Shown here: one piece after another, positions 16,195-25,118 of the stretch
Position numbering within the stretch: the first letter of the stretch is position 1
Layout of the letters: each line of letters opens with the position of its first letter
From: Sulfurospirillum sp. UCH001
GTDB taxonomy: Bacteria; Campylobacterota; Campylobacteria; Campylobacterales; Sulfurospirillaceae
Direction: 5' to 3'
NCBI RefSeq assembly: GCF_001548035.1
Contig: NZ_AP014723.1
Span: 930,001-994,000 of the forward strand
DNA: 64,000 bases
Notes under the pieces: generated by a model
The model's input: the letters and a program-made list of their open reading frames with translations, nothing else
Databases searched by the model: none
Told to the model about the DNA's origin: nothing
Program-made: the position numbers and the translations under genes

Positions 16195-17846
16195 GTTTTA
16201 TGCATGATTTTGTTCATGGCGCAGATAATAAATTTGATCATATGAGTTTGAATGCTTTACAAAAAGCAACACTAAGAGCCGTTGTCGTTTCATTTTTATT
16301 TTATGGATTGGCAGCGTTAGAGGGTATGATTATGCGTGCAGCGTCTATTGCACCTTCTGTTCCTCCTGTTCATGGTAGTGTCGATCATTACTTCTCTATT
16401 ATGACCGTTCATCCTATCGTTGGTATTTTTGGTTCAACCTATCAGTTAGTGTTTGGAGCATTTCTTTTCCTCGTGCCATTTCTAACAAAAAAGCCGTTGT
16501 ATAGCATTAAATTAGCGAATGCTACATGGATTTTAATTACGGTTGGAACAATGACATCGTGGTTAGCTTCATTTGTTTATAACTATGCACCGCTTTATAC
16601 GCTTTACTGGCCATTGCCTGCGGATACAACACAATTTAAAGCGATTGGTGGCGTTATGTTTATCGTCGGTGTTGCGCTCATTATGATAGGAACATTGCTC
16701 TTTATTTATAACATTTATGCAACCGTCTTTTCAAAAGTGGGTGTTCATAAGAACAAAACAACAAAAGAGCTTCTTATCTCTGGTTTTGGTATCGATGGTA
16801 TGCTCAATCTTGTTCATAAACTGACTGGTAAACAACCGTATTCAAAAGAGCCAGCGCTTTCGTTACCTGTTGTTGCTATTTTTAGAGGAACAGTCGATAC
16901 CTTCCTCGATGCGCTTGTTATTTTATCAGCGGGTGTTTTAGTTCTTGTCTATCTTCTTGCCGATATGGGTGGCGTTAAATTAGATGTTGCGTCTATTGAT
17001 GCGCTGTTATATAAAAACTGGTTCTGGTGGGGACTTGACCTTGTTGCTGATGGATTGGTACTTATCTATGTCGCGGGTTCTTGGTATCTTTTAGCAACAC
17101 TGATAACAGGGCAAAAACTTTTTATGGAAAACGTTGCACGTGCGGCGTTGATGCTAGAGCTTTTGGTTTCATGGATGGTGTGGTCTCACCACTTGCTTGC
17201 AGATCAAGGTCAACCAGAAATGATGAAACTTATCTCTGGCGAGATGGTAACGGCGTTTGAACTTTTGACACAAGGTTTAGCGCTGTTCATTACACTTGTA
17301 ACCCTTTGGAAAGCAAGACCGCTTAAAATGACAATGGAGCTCAAATACCTTCTTGGCGGTTTAATCGGATTTGGTTTGGCTGTTCCTGCGGGTATCATTC
17401 AAGCCGATATGGCAATGAACCGTGTCCTTCACAATACGCAATGGATCATCGGTGCGCACGTACATATTGCAATTATCGTTGGTCTTTATATGACACTTTA
17501 TAGTGCGGTATATGTCCTTTGGCCACTGGTAACCAACAATGCAAAGCTTTGGAGTACAAAACTAGCCAATGCGCATTTCTGGTTACACCTTATTGGTGGT
17601 ATCGGTATGGGTGCATTTATGGGTATGGCAGGACTTGATGGTATGCTTAGACGTCATCTTTACTTCAATGGCGAATATAACCTCTTTATGATTCTTGCAG
17701 CGATTTGTGGCACGATGTTACTTGTTGCTTGGCTTCTTTTCTTGTTCAACGTCATTATGTCTGTTGGACTCAAAGGTCTTATTGGTATCTTCTTACCATC
17801 AAAGAACAAAGAAGCAAGCTATGGCATTGAGCCAGCAAATGCTTAA
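16191..17846 (+). CDS. Haem-copper superfamily subunit I, gNOR-like nitric oxide reductase
   Basis: A 551-residue membrane protein with 12 or more helices. Haem ligands are visible: His74 (low-spin haem), and His423 and His425 in GAHVHIA (high- and low-spin). His333-His334 (SHHLLAD) are two ligands of the active-site metal. The third TM6 ligand is changed: GLDLVADG places Asp283 where oxygen reductases and cNOR have His, and Asp287 where they have Tyr or Glu. There is thus no cross-linked Tyr, and oxygen reductase function is unlikely. I recall an Asp replacement of this kind being described for the gNOR family; this needs alignment. It probably reduces NO with quinol-derived electrons. A hairpin follows. 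Confidence 0.82.
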   Translation: MSFMHDFVHGADNKFDHMSLNALQKATLRAVVVSFLFYGLAALEGMIMRAASIAPSVPPVHGSVDHYFSIMTVHPIVGIFGSTYQLVFGAFLFLVPFLTKKPLYSIKLANATWILITVGTMTSWLASFVYNYAPLYTLYWPLPADTTQFKAIGGVMFIVGVALIMIGTLLFIYNIYATVFSKVGVHKNKTTKELLISGFGIDGMLNLVHKLTGKQPYSKEPALSLPVVAIFRGTVDTFLDALVILSAGVLVLVYLLADMGGVKLDVASIDALLYKNWFWWGLDLVADGLVLIYVAGSWYLLATLITGQKLFMENVARAALMLELLVSWMVWSHHLLADQGQPEMMKLISGEMVTAFELLTQGLALFITLVTLWKARPLKMTMELKYLLGGLIGFGLAVPAGIIQADMAMNRVLHNTQWIIGAHVHIAIIVGLYMTLYSAVYVLWPLVTNNAKLWSTKLANAHFWLHLIGGIGMGAFMGMAGLDGMLRRHLYFNGEYNLFMILAAICGTMLLVAWLLFLFNVIMSVGLKGLIGIFLPSKNKEASYGIEPANA

Positions 17847-17852
17847 TCTTTT

Positions 17853-17875
17853 TTGCACCGCTTTATGCGGTGCAA
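17853..17875 (+). terminator. Hairpin terminator after haem-copper unit
   Basis: TTGCACCGC and its exact complement flank TTTAT, followed by CTTCTTTAT. It lies 7 bp after the subunit I stop. Confidence 0.7.
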
Positions 17876-17896
17876 CTTCTTTATAAAGTGTCAACG

Positions 17897-18505
17897 ATGA
17901 TACATTTAGAACGTGTTGCACGAGAGATTAAAACCATAGGGCTTTATGATTTAGTCTATCAAGATGTTGAAAAAGCGCTTGGTAAGAAACATATCGAACT
18001 CATCGATATAGAACACTGTTTACAAACACATCCTGAGATTTTAGAAGCTTACAAACAAACAAACCTCGAATACAACATCAGCAATATCCATATCAAGCCT
18101 ATTGATGAAGCATTGGTTGATACGGAAGATAAAAAAGATGTAAGGCGTGTGAATACGAATTTAGCAACACTACAAGAGATTGAAAAATACACGATTGATT
18201 TTGAACAAAGTTCGATTCTTGTCATTATCATGTCAATCGAATTTTTTGTCCTCTTTTCGGTGCAGTATTTTATTGTCTTGCTTAACTTAAAAGAGTGGCA
18301 GTGGGAGATTTACGGTGTGTTTGGGCTCTCTGTACTTTGGGCTTGGCTGTACGCTAAAAAAGAGCGCAAAAAGTTTGAGCATCATGCATGCATGTATGCA
18401 AAACTTTATGAAGAAACACTTCAACTCTTGGATGCTCTTGAGAGTAAAGGATGCATTGAGAGAAAAAATTTAATGATACAAGAGAGTAGTGAAGACCATA
18501 TTTAA
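17897..18505 (+). CDS. Hypothetical protein with two membrane helices
   Basis: Not recognised. The protein has 202 residues: a soluble N-terminal part of about 105, two hydrophobic segments near residues 108-130 and 138-155, and a charged helical tail (KKERKKFEHHACMYAK onward). The start at 17897 is preferred over an upstream ATG at 17870 because the latter lies inside the preceding terminator hairpin. No strong ribosome-binding site is visible. It lies between the haem-copper unit and a chemoreceptor gene 36 bp downstream, so it may be cotranscribed with the receptor, but no shared role can be shown. Confidence 0.7.
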   Translation: MIHLERVAREIKTIGLYDLVYQDVEKALGKKHIELIDIEHCLQTHPEILEAYKQTNLEYNISNIHIKPIDEALVDTEDKKDVRRVNTNLATLQEIEKYTIDFEQSSILVIIMSIEFFVLFSVQYFIVLLNLKEWQWEIYGVFGLSVLWAWLYAKKERKKFEHHACMYAKLYEETLQLLDALESKGCIERKNLMIQESSEDHI

Positions 18506-18541
18506 AAAGATTGAAAATTAAAATAAAATCAAGGGATAGAT

Positions 18542-20155
18542 ATGTTTTTTGCGACAATTAAAAGAAAATTGTTCCTTATGTTAGGTATTTTATTCATAGG
18601 TGTTTTTATTTTAGGCTATGAAATCATCACCTTGAGTCATGATGGTAAAATGACTGCTACACGGTTATGGATCATCGGAAAGGTAGAAACTCACGTTGCG
18701 CAAAGCATGATGGAGCTAAGAGGTTTTCAACTCTTCCTTGATGCCAAACGTTTAGAATCATTCGAGCAAAATTATAAAGAAACGCTCTCATCTATCGATA
18801 CACTTTTCCCCATTTTACTTGCTAAAATAAACCAAGAGAGAATTGTTGCATTAAAAAACGATGTAGAGAAGTGGTACGCAATTAGTAAAAAACGTGTTGT
18901 ATTACTTCAAAAACATGGATCTGGTATTCAAGAGAATACTTTTGCCCAAACCAACGCAGCAGAATATGAAGAGTTTAAAGCACTTACTCTCCAATCTGCT
19001 ACACTGTTTGATGCGATTATTCATCAAACAAACGTTTTAGGCGAGGGTGTAAAAGAGGTCAATTTTGAAAGCCTTGATAACAGTGCTATGATGGGAAAAA
19101 TTGCACTGGGTAGTGTTTCTTTGTTTTTGCTGGTTCTTTTTGGCATAACCAACCAAAGCATTCAAAAATCTGTGATTAACGCAAAAAAATGGATAGAGTA
19201 TATTCAACACCATAAAGACTTACAGGTCAAGATAGATACGGGTTCAAACGACGAAATTAAAGAGACAATGAACTCACTCAACCTTCTGCTCGATGAGATA
19301 TCTCGTACGCTCAATGCTGCTAAAAATAATGCCTTTGAAAATGCATCTGTTGCCGAAGAACTTTCCCAAACATGTTTTCAAATTGGTCAAAGGGCAGAAG
19401 AAGAAGCGGGTATCGTCACGGTAACAACACACGAGGCGCAACATGTGTTGTTACAGATGGAAGAGATGAATGAACGTACCAATGAAGCGGAGAATATAAC
19501 CCTTGAGGCACAAAAAAGTTTAACCATAGCACAACGTTCATTAGAGGAAACATTAACCCAACTCAATGAAACCGTACTTATTGAAACACATATGAATGAG
19601 AGACTGAATCATCTTGCAACCGAAGCGGTTCAAGTAAAATCAGTTTTAAATGTGATTAGTGAAATCGCAGATCAAACTAACCTTTTAGCCTTAAATGCGG
19701 CTATTGAAGCGGCACGCGCAGGGGAACATGGACGAGGTTTCGCGGTGGTGGCTGATGAGGTAAGAAAGTTAGCAGAGCGTACGCAAAAAAGTTTATTGGA
19801 AACCAATACTACGGTCAATTTAATTGTACAGTCAATCAATGATATTAGTGGCGAGATGAATACCAATAGTGTGCGTATTCATGCGCTATGCAATCTCTCT
19901 GAAAAAGTTTCAGTCCAAACCAATGAAGCTGTTTCTATGCTGAATCAAACTACCGATGTGACTCATCATGTTGCTCTTAAAATGAAAGAGAATATCAAGC
20001 TTGTTCATGAAGCGGTCATCACTAAAATAAGTATTATTAACGAGCTCTCAAGCTCCAATGCTAGAAGTGTCGAAGAGATCGCATCTTCTGCAAAACATGT
20101 TTCTGCTTTAGCTGAGGCACTTAGCCAATCTCTCGCTGTTTTTAAAACCGCATAA
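18542..20155 (+). CDS. Methyl-accepting chemotaxis protein with small helical sensor
   Basis: A chemoreceptor of 537 residues. TM1 is near residues 9-28, a helical periplasmic domain (about 30-180, four-helix-bundle-like) follows, and TM2 is near 186-206. The cytoplasmic part has a short degenerate HAMP-like stretch and a full signalling domain with [19 protein letters not shown] at its tip. That tip is almost identical to the receptor at 1388, as expected for receptors sharing one CheA/CheW array. The sensor resembles 4HB_MCP domains, which bind small ligands or sense redox and metals; the ligand is unknown. An AAGGGATAG lies just before the start. Confidence 0.9.
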   Translation: MFFATIKRKLFLMLGILFIGVFILGYEIITLSHDGKMTATRLWIIGKVETHVAQSMMELRGFQLFLDAKRLESFEQNYKETLSSIDTLFPILLAKINQERIVALKNDVEKWYAISKKRVVLLQKHGSGIQENTFAQTNAAEYEEFKALTLQSATLFDAIIHQTNVLGEGVKEVNFESLDNSAMMGKIALGSVSLFLLVLFGITNQSIQKSVINAKKWIEYIQHHKDLQVKIDTGSNDEIKETMNSLNLLLDEISRTLNAAKNNAFENASVAEELSQTCFQIGQRAEEEAGIVTVTTHEAQHVLLQMEEMNERTNEAENITLEAQKSLTIAQRSLEETLTQLNETVLIETHMNERLNHLATEAVQVKSVLNVISEIADQTNLLALNAAIEAARAGEHGRGFAVVADEVRKLAERTQKSLLETNTTVNLIVQSINDISGEMNTNSVRIHALCNLSEKVSVQTNEAVSMLNQTTDVTHHVALKMKENIKLVHEAVITKISIINELSSSNARSVEEIASSAKHVSALAEALSQSLAVFKTA

Positions 20156-20158
20156 GTG

Positions 20159-20178
20159 TGAGGAGAAAATTCTCCTCA
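20159..20178 (+). terminator. Hairpin after chemoreceptor gene
   Basis: TGAGGAGAA and its complement separated by AA, 4 bp after the stop. There is no T-run after it, so it may be a weak or Rho-assisted terminator. Confidence 0.4.
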
Positions 20179-20353
20179 TACTCCTAGATGATGCATAAAT
20201 CCATAATGCTTATGCTATGTCTATGCTACGAAATTGATATAATATAACGTGATAAATATTTGATGCGACAACTATAGCGTTTGAGATAAAGTTGCCGGTT
20301 TGTACTGGCTCATTTATAGCAGTTGTTGGTTTTCAAAAAGACTGACAATTTAC

Positions 20354-20369
20354 ATCAATATATGTTGAT
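20354..20369 (+). promoter_or_regulatory. ArsR-type operator in front of acr3
   Basis: ATCAATATATGTTGAT matches exactly the ATCAA-N6-TTGAT consensus I recall for ArsR binding sites in several ars operons. It lies 17 bp before the acr3 start. The 198 bp upstream of it (20156-20353) hold the preceding hairpin and an AT-rich TATAAT at 20238-20243, with no gene seen. Confidence 0.65.
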
Positions 20370-20386
20370 ATATAAAGGATGTTGTG

Positions 20387-21442
20387 ATGCAAAATGAATC
20401 TACAAAAACCGCTTCTGGTATGGGCTTTTTTGAGCGTTATCTTACCGTGTGGGTGGCTTTGTGTATTGTTGTAGGTGTTGCTATTGGTCAGTTTTTTCCT
20501 ATTATCCCTCACACGTTAAGCCGTTTTGAATATGCCAATGTCTCCATACCTATCGCGATTCTCATTTGGTTGATGATTTACCCGATGATGCTCAAAATTG
20601 ACTTTGCGAGTATTTTAGATGCGGGTAAAAAACCTAAAGGTTTGTGCATTACCTGTACGGTGAATTGGTTGATCAAACCGTTTACGATGTACCTTATTGC
20701 GGCATTATTTTTTAAAGTAATTTTTGCAAGCTTTTTGCCTGAAAATCTTGCGAATGAATACTTAGCAGGAGCCATCTTACTAGGCGCGGCTCCTTGTACG
20801 GCGATGGTGTTTGTATGGAGCCATCTCACCAAAGGCGATCCTGCTTATACCTTGATTCAAGTAGCGGTGAATGATTTGATTTTACTTATTGCATTCACGC
20901 CCATTGTGGCTTTTTTGCTGGGTGTAAGCAATGTTTTTGTCCCTTATGACACGCTCTTTTTATCGGTGATTTTATTTGTTGTTATTCCTTTACTTAGCGG
21001 GTATCTTTCACGTCGTTACGTCATAAAGCACAAAGGGCTTAGTTACTTTGAAAATGTGTTTATTAAAAAATTTAACAACACGACCATTTTAGGGCTTTTG
21101 CTCACACTTATCATTATCTTTACGTTTCAAGGCGATATCATTCTCAACAACCCGTTGCACGTACTTTTGATTGCAATTCCTCTTACTATCCAAACGTTTT
21201 TTATTTTTTACATCTCGTATGGTTGGGCACGTGTGTGGAAACTTCCTCATAACATTGCAGCACCTGCTGGCATGATAGGTGCAAGTAATTTTTTTGAGCT
21301 CTCTGTAGCCGTAGCGATTACGCTCTTTGGATTGCAATCAGGTGCAACACTCGCAACAGTCGTAGGGGTACTGGTGGAAGTGCCTGTCATGCTGGCATTG
21401 GTGCGCATAGCAAACAATACAAGAGAGTGGTTTGAAAAGTAA
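20387..21442 (+). CDS. acr3: Acr3 family arsenite efflux transporter
   Basis: Acr3 extrudes arsenite (and often antimonite) across the inner membrane using the proton-motive force. The protein has 351 residues and about ten helices. The conserved Cys of TM4 is present as Cys137 in GAAPCTAMV, and the TM9 Glu in ASNFFELSVA; both are needed in studied Acr3 proteins. GTCNW-like and GDPAYTLIQVAVND segments also match. The ATG at 20387 is seven bases after AAGGA; a GTG at 20384 is too close. An ArsR-type operator lies just upstream but no arsR or arsC is nearby, so a regulator acting in trans is inferred. Confidence 0.92.
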   Translation: MQNESTKTASGMGFFERYLTVWVALCIVVGVAIGQFFPIIPHTLSRFEYANVSIPIAILIWLMIYPMMLKIDFASILDAGKKPKGLCITCTVNWLIKPFTMYLIAALFFKVIFASFLPENLANEYLAGAILLGAAPCTAMVFVWSHLTKGDPAYTLIQVAVNDLILLIAFTPIVAFLLGVSNVFVPYDTLFLSVILFVVIPLLSGYLSRRYVIKHKGLSYFENVFIKKFNNTTILGLLLTLIIIFTFQGDIILNNPLHVLLIAIPLTIQTFFIFYISYGWARVWKLPHNIAAPAGMIGASNFFELSVAVAITLFGLQSGATLATVVGVLVEVPVMLALVRIANNTREWFEK

Positions 21443-21454
21443 GGAACATATAGG

Positions 21455-21479
21455 CTACGAGAGGTATCCCCTCTCGTAG
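21455..21479. terminator. Bidirectional terminator between acr3 and metE
   Basis: CTACGAGAGG and its exact complement flank TATCC, between two convergent stops. Confidence 0.8.
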
Positions 21480-21484
21480 TGATT

Positions 21485-23680
21485 TTAGCGTGCTAACTGC
21501 ACCGCTTTAATCATGTTGGCAAGTGCCGCTTTGGTCTCCTGCCAACCTCTTGTTTTAAGCCCACAATCTGGGTTGATCCAGAGTTGCTCTTTAGGCAGAA
21601 CCTGTAAGAACGCTTTGATCTGCTCGCTCATCTCTTCTACACTTGGAATACGCGGTGAGTGAATGTCATACACCCCTGGTCCAATTTGCGCTTTGTAGTT
21701 TGCTTTTTGAAAGACTTTGAGCAGTTTATTGCCACTGCGTGAAGTCTCAATGGTGATGACATCAGCATCCATACGCTCTATCGTGTCAATGATGTCGTTG
21801 AAGTTACTGTAACACATATGAGTATGAATCTGTGTTTGATCCCACGCCGTTCCAACAGAAGCTTTGAAACTCTCCACGGCCCATTTTTCATAGGCTTTGA
21901 TTTTTTCTTCACGTAAGGGATACCCCTCTTTAAAGGCTGCTTCATCCACTTGAATGATCTTGATGTCGTGACGTTGTAGATCATCAACCTCTTCAGCAAT
22001 CGCTTTGGCAACCTCAAAAGCGACTTCACTTTTTGGAATGTCATCGCGCACAAACGACCAGTTCAAAATGGTCACAGGACCTGTGAGCATGCCTTTCATT
22101 GGCTTATTGGTTAGACTTTGTGCATAGACTGTCCAGTCAACACTAAGCGTTTGTTTTCGTTTCACACTGCCGTATAAAAGCGGAGGTTTGACACAACGGC
22201 TGCCATAGCTTTGAACCCAACCGTTTTGACTAAAGGCAAAGCCTTCTAAGAGTTCGCCAAAGTATTCGACCATGTCGTTGCGCTCAAATTCGCCATGTAC
22301 TAAGACATCAAGACCAAGCTCTTCTTGAATGGTAACACACTCTTGTATGGATGTTTTTAGGGATGCTTCATACTGTTCTTGTGATATCTCACCTTTCTTA
22401 TAAGCATTGCGGACCGCTCGTGTCTCTTTGGTTTGAGGGAAAGAGCCAATGGTTGTGGTTGGGAAAAGTGGTAAGTTGAGTGCTTTTTGTTGCAATAAAG
22501 ATCGCGTCGCATAAGAAGAGCGTGTATAAAAAATAGCAGCACTTTTTGTGGAAGTCGCTATTTTAGGGCATTCGTTTGCTATAGGTTTTTCTTTTTTCTC
22601 CCATAGTGTGTTTATGTGCTCTAACTCTGCTAATTTTTCCAGTGCAAAGCTGAGGCGATTTTTCACTTCAGGCTCCATTTTTTCTTCAAAACGAGTGCTA
22701 AAAGGGACATGCAAAAGAGAGCACGACGTGGAGAGAATGAGACGTTTGGCATCAACGGTTTCGCTGATTTGCTCTAAAAGTGCATAGGTTTTAGCCGTAT
22801 TGTTTTTCCAAACATTTCGTCCATCGATAATACCAGCAATAAGCATTTTATCTTTAAGATGCGAAAGCGCTTTGAGGTTTTCTTCTCCATACACAAAATC
22901 AAGCCCAATAGCCCAGATAGGGCAATTTCCTAGTACTTCAACCGCTTCATTAGCACGATCGAAGTAGGTTACAACCGCGATTTTAAGATTGTGGCTTGTT
23001 GTGCCAAGCGTATCATAAGCGATTTTGAGTAAGCTCAAAAACTTTGGCTCTAACGTCTTGGCAAATAAAGGTTCATCAAATTGTACGACAATCTCTTCAC
23101 CTAAGCTTTCAATCGCTTTTAAAACTTTTTCATACGCTTCTAGGATGCTATCAAATAGCGAGAAAATATCGCTTCCATCGACAGGATTTGCAAGGGCAAG
23201 AAAGGTTAAAGGGCCTATAAGATTTATCTTTGGATTTAATCCAAGTGCCTTAGCCTCGATGTACTCATCTACAATTTTTGAAATGTCCACGTGAAACGCC
23301 ATATGCGCATGAATTTCTGGGACAATGTAGTGGTAATTGGTATTAAACCACTTGGTCATCTCCATAGCAGCGCGTTGTGCATCACCCCTTGCCATTGCAA
23401 AATAACGTTCCGTTTTATCTTCGATTCCGACAAAACGAGGAGGAATAGCTCCTAGCATAACGATGGTATCGAGCATTGTGTCATAAAGGCTAAAATCATT
23501 GCATGAAATAAAGTCGATGTGATGTTCTTGTTGATACTTCCAGTGGCGTTCGCGTAATGTTTTCGCAACTGTTTTGACCTCTTCAAAAGAGGCATTCCCT
23601 GCCCAAAATGCTTCCAATGCAAATTTGAGCTCACGTTTTTCCCCGATACGAGGAAATCCTGTAACATAAGTTTTGGACAT
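21485..23680 (-). CDS. metE: Cobalamin-independent methionine synthase
   Basis: MetE transfers the methyl group of 5-methyltetrahydropteroyltri-glutamate to homocysteine, the last step of methionine synthesis. The 731-residue protein has the usual two-barrel layout: N-terminal folate-like barrel (start MSKTYVTGFPRIGEKRELKF) and catalytic C-terminal barrel. Zinc ligands are visible in THMCYSNF (His and Cys), a downstream Glu, and NPDCGLKTR (Cys). The start at 23680 is chosen because AAGGA precedes it and it matches the family N-terminus; the frame stays open 25 codons further upstream. The gene stands alone; no methylenetetrahydrofolate reductase or SAM riboswitch is adjacent. Confidence 0.95.
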   Translation of the reverse strand: MSKTYVTGFPRIGEKRELKFALEAFWAGNASFEEVKTVAKTLRERHWKYQQEHHIDFISCNDFSLYDTMLDTIVMLGAIPPRFVGIEDKTERYFAMARGDAQRAAMEMTKWFNTNYHYIVPEIHAHMAFHVDISKIVDEYIEAKALGLNPKINLIGPLTFLALANPVDGSDIFSLFDSILEAYEKVLKAIESLGEEIVVQFDEPLFAKTLEPKFLSLLKIAYDTLGTTSHNLKIAVVTYFDRANEAVEVLGNCPIWAIGLDFVYGEENLKALSHLKDKMLIAGIIDGRNVWKNNTAKTYALLEQISETVDAKRLILSTSCSLLHVPFSTRFEEKMEPEVKNRLSFALEKLAELEHINTLWEKKEKPIANECPKIATSTKSAAIFYTRSSYATRSLLQQKALNLPLFPTTTIGSFPQTKETRAVRNAYKKGEISQEQYEASLKTSIQECVTIQEELGLDVLVHGEFERNDMVEYFGELLEGFAFSQNGWVQSYGSRCVKPPLLYGSVKRKQTLSVDWTVYAQSLTNKPMKGMLTGPVTILNWSFVRDDIPKSEVAFEVAKAIAEEVDDLQRHDIKIIQVDEAAFKEGYPLREEKIKAYEKWAVESFKASVGTAWDQTQIHTHMCYSNFNDIIDTIERMDADVITIETSRSGNKLLKVFQKANYKAQIGPGVYDIHSPRIPSVEEMSEQIKAFLQVLPKEQLWINPDCGLKTRGWQETKAALANMIKAVQLAR

Positions 23681-23703
23681 ACTTTTTCCTTGTTTTATAC
23701 CTA

Positions 23704-23726
23704 TCAAAAAAGCCATACTTTTTTGA
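23704..23726 (-). promoter_or_regulatory. Inverted repeat in metE leader
   Basis: TCAAAAAA and TTTTTTGA flank seven bases, 24 bp upstream of the metE start. It could be a regulator site or attenuator-like hairpin. It does not resemble a SAM or cobalamin riboswitch. Confidence 0.35.
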
Positions 23727-23764
23727 AAAATGAAACCAGCTAAAATGCGTGGCAAAGCGTGTGA

Positions 23765-24133
23765 TTAAATGGGTTGTAAAAAAGGAAAAAGAGGAGGGTG
23801 GATGCCTGAACGGCGAAAGCTGAAATAGCGGCAGTTACAATTAGATTTACGTCTTTTTTTGGCACGCTTTATGGCGGAGTGGGCACGTTTTGCAAAAAGG
23901 CGACTGCATTTACAAATACGAGGACGGTAGGAAGAGACAAATCCTAAAAAGGCAACGGCGGTAAGTGGAGGTGGGTCATCTTCGATGATTTCTTCATCGC
24001 AGGTATCGGCAAACAGACGTGTCGTATGAATCAAGCGTGTTTGATGGCGCTTTGTTTTATACTCAATCGTTGATGCTTGAATGGAAGCGAGCCTAAAATA
24101 GCCCTTTTTGCCGAAACCTAGAGGCAATCTCAC
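23765..24133 (-). CDS. Orphan basic, cysteine-containing hypothetical protein
   Basis: Not recognised. From a GTG at 24133 the frame encodes 122 residues. The middle is acidic-proline (EEIIEDDPPPL) followed by a short hydrophobic patch; the C-terminal third is very basic with four Cys (ICKCSRLF, SNCNCRYF) and an AKRAHSAIKRAKKRRK helix. AAGGA lies ten bases before the GTG. The frame extends to a TTG at 24175, but a strong TATAAT (24164-24169, minus strand, preceded by TGC) lies inside that extension, so the shorter form is favoured. A nucleic-acid or metal binder is possible; a spurious ORF cannot be excluded. Confidence 0.5.
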   Translation of the reverse strand: MRLPLGFGKKGYFRLASIQASTIEYKTKRHQTRLIHTTRLFADTCDEEIIEDDPPPLTAVAFLGFVSSYRPRICKCSRLFAKRAHSAIKRAKKRRKSNCNCRYFSFRRSGIHPPLFPFLQPI

Positions 24134-24246
24134 GTGATAATCGTCCTTAAATATGATCTTGGCATTATAGCACAATGGCTTACATGTAAAAACTATTTAC
24201 TATACTTCGCTAAAATAAAGCCATCTTTATTTGAAGGAGAATGGAT

Positions 24247-25098
24247 ATGGAAGTTGTTAAAACCGTCGTATTATTAACCTTAATGACATTGATGTTTGTA
24301 TGGGTTGGTGGCATGATGGGAGGCTCTCAAGGCATGTTAATTGCCCTTGTTATGGCTGGTGTCATGAACTTTGTGAGCTACTTTTATTCCGATCAGCTCG
24401 TTCTTAGACATTACAATGCTGTGCCTGTAACACACCAAGAAGCGAGCGGACTTTATGCTATTGTTGAGCGTTTAAGTTCAAAAGCGAATATTCCAGTGCC
24501 TCAAGTCTATATTATTCCCGATTCTACACCCAATGCGTTTGCCACAGGGCGCAACCCTTCACATGCTGCCGTTGCAGTCACAGAAGGGCTTTTAGAGCTT
24601 TTAGATGATGACGAAGTAGAAGCGGTACTTGCCCATGAGCTTAGCCACGTAAGGCACTATGATATTTTAGTGGGAACCATTGCAGCAACAATCGCAGGTG
24701 CAATTGGTGTTATTGCCAATATGATGCAATTTGGTGCTATATTTGGTGGAGATAGAGAAAATCGTCCTAATCCTATTGTGATGATTGTTCTTGCGATTAT
24801 TCTACCGCTTGCAGCGGCAGTCATTCAGATGGCGATTAGTCGGAATCGTGAGTATATGGCAGATGAAGGTGCGGCTCGTTTAACAAAACACCCTGAATGG
24901 TTGCAAAGTGCGTTAGCAAAACTTTCCAATTATAATCAACGAGGTATGGTACACGAAGCGACACCAGAGAGTGCGCATATGTTTATTATTAACCCTTTTT
25001 CGGGTAAGGACATCTCTTTTGCATCCCTTTTTTCAACGCATCCTTCTACAGAAGATAGAATTGCAAGGTTAGAAGAGTTAAAATTTGAAATTCGTTAA
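24247..25098 (+). CDS. htpX: Membrane zinc metalloprotease HtpX
   Basis: HtpX (M48B) is an inner-membrane protease that removes misfolded membrane proteins. The 283-residue protein has two N-terminal helices (about 5-50), the zinc site HELSH near residue 132 ([13 protein letters not shown]), two further hydrophobic segments near 145-200, and a downstream Glu ligand in [10 protein letters not shown] near 205. The ATG at 24247 is preferred over 24241 for its spacing from AAGGAG. A cupin gene follows 20 bp later and is probably cotranscribed. TAAAAT at 24211-24216 or TATACT at 24201-24206 may be the -10. Confidence 0.93.
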   Translation: MEVVKTVVLLTLMTLMFVWVGGMMGGSQGMLIALVMAGVMNFVSYFYSDQLVLRHYNAVPVTHQEASGLYAIVERLSSKANIPVPQVYIIPDSTPNAFATGRNPSHAAVAVTEGLLELLDDDEVEAVLAHELSHVRHYDILVGTIAATIAGAIGVIANMMQFGAIFGGDRENRPNPIVMIVLAIILPLAAAVIQMAISRNREYMADEGAARLTKHPEWLQSALAKLSNYNQRGMVHEATPESAHMFIINPFSGKDISFASLFSTHPSTEDRIARLEELKFEIR

Positions 25099-25118
25099 TT
25101 TTATAGCAAAGGCTTATT

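Noticed and set aside
20379-20386. GTG start of acr3 at 20384
   Set aside because: It is too close to AAGGA; the ATG at 20387 has ideal spacing.
23681-23755. 25-codon N-terminal extension of metE
   Set aside because: The family N-terminus begins at 23680 with a good AAGGA; the extension contains an inverted repeat and a TATAAA-like sequence.
23681-23764. SAM or cobalamin riboswitch ahead of metE
   Set aside because: The leader is only about 85 bp and shows none of the conserved cores.
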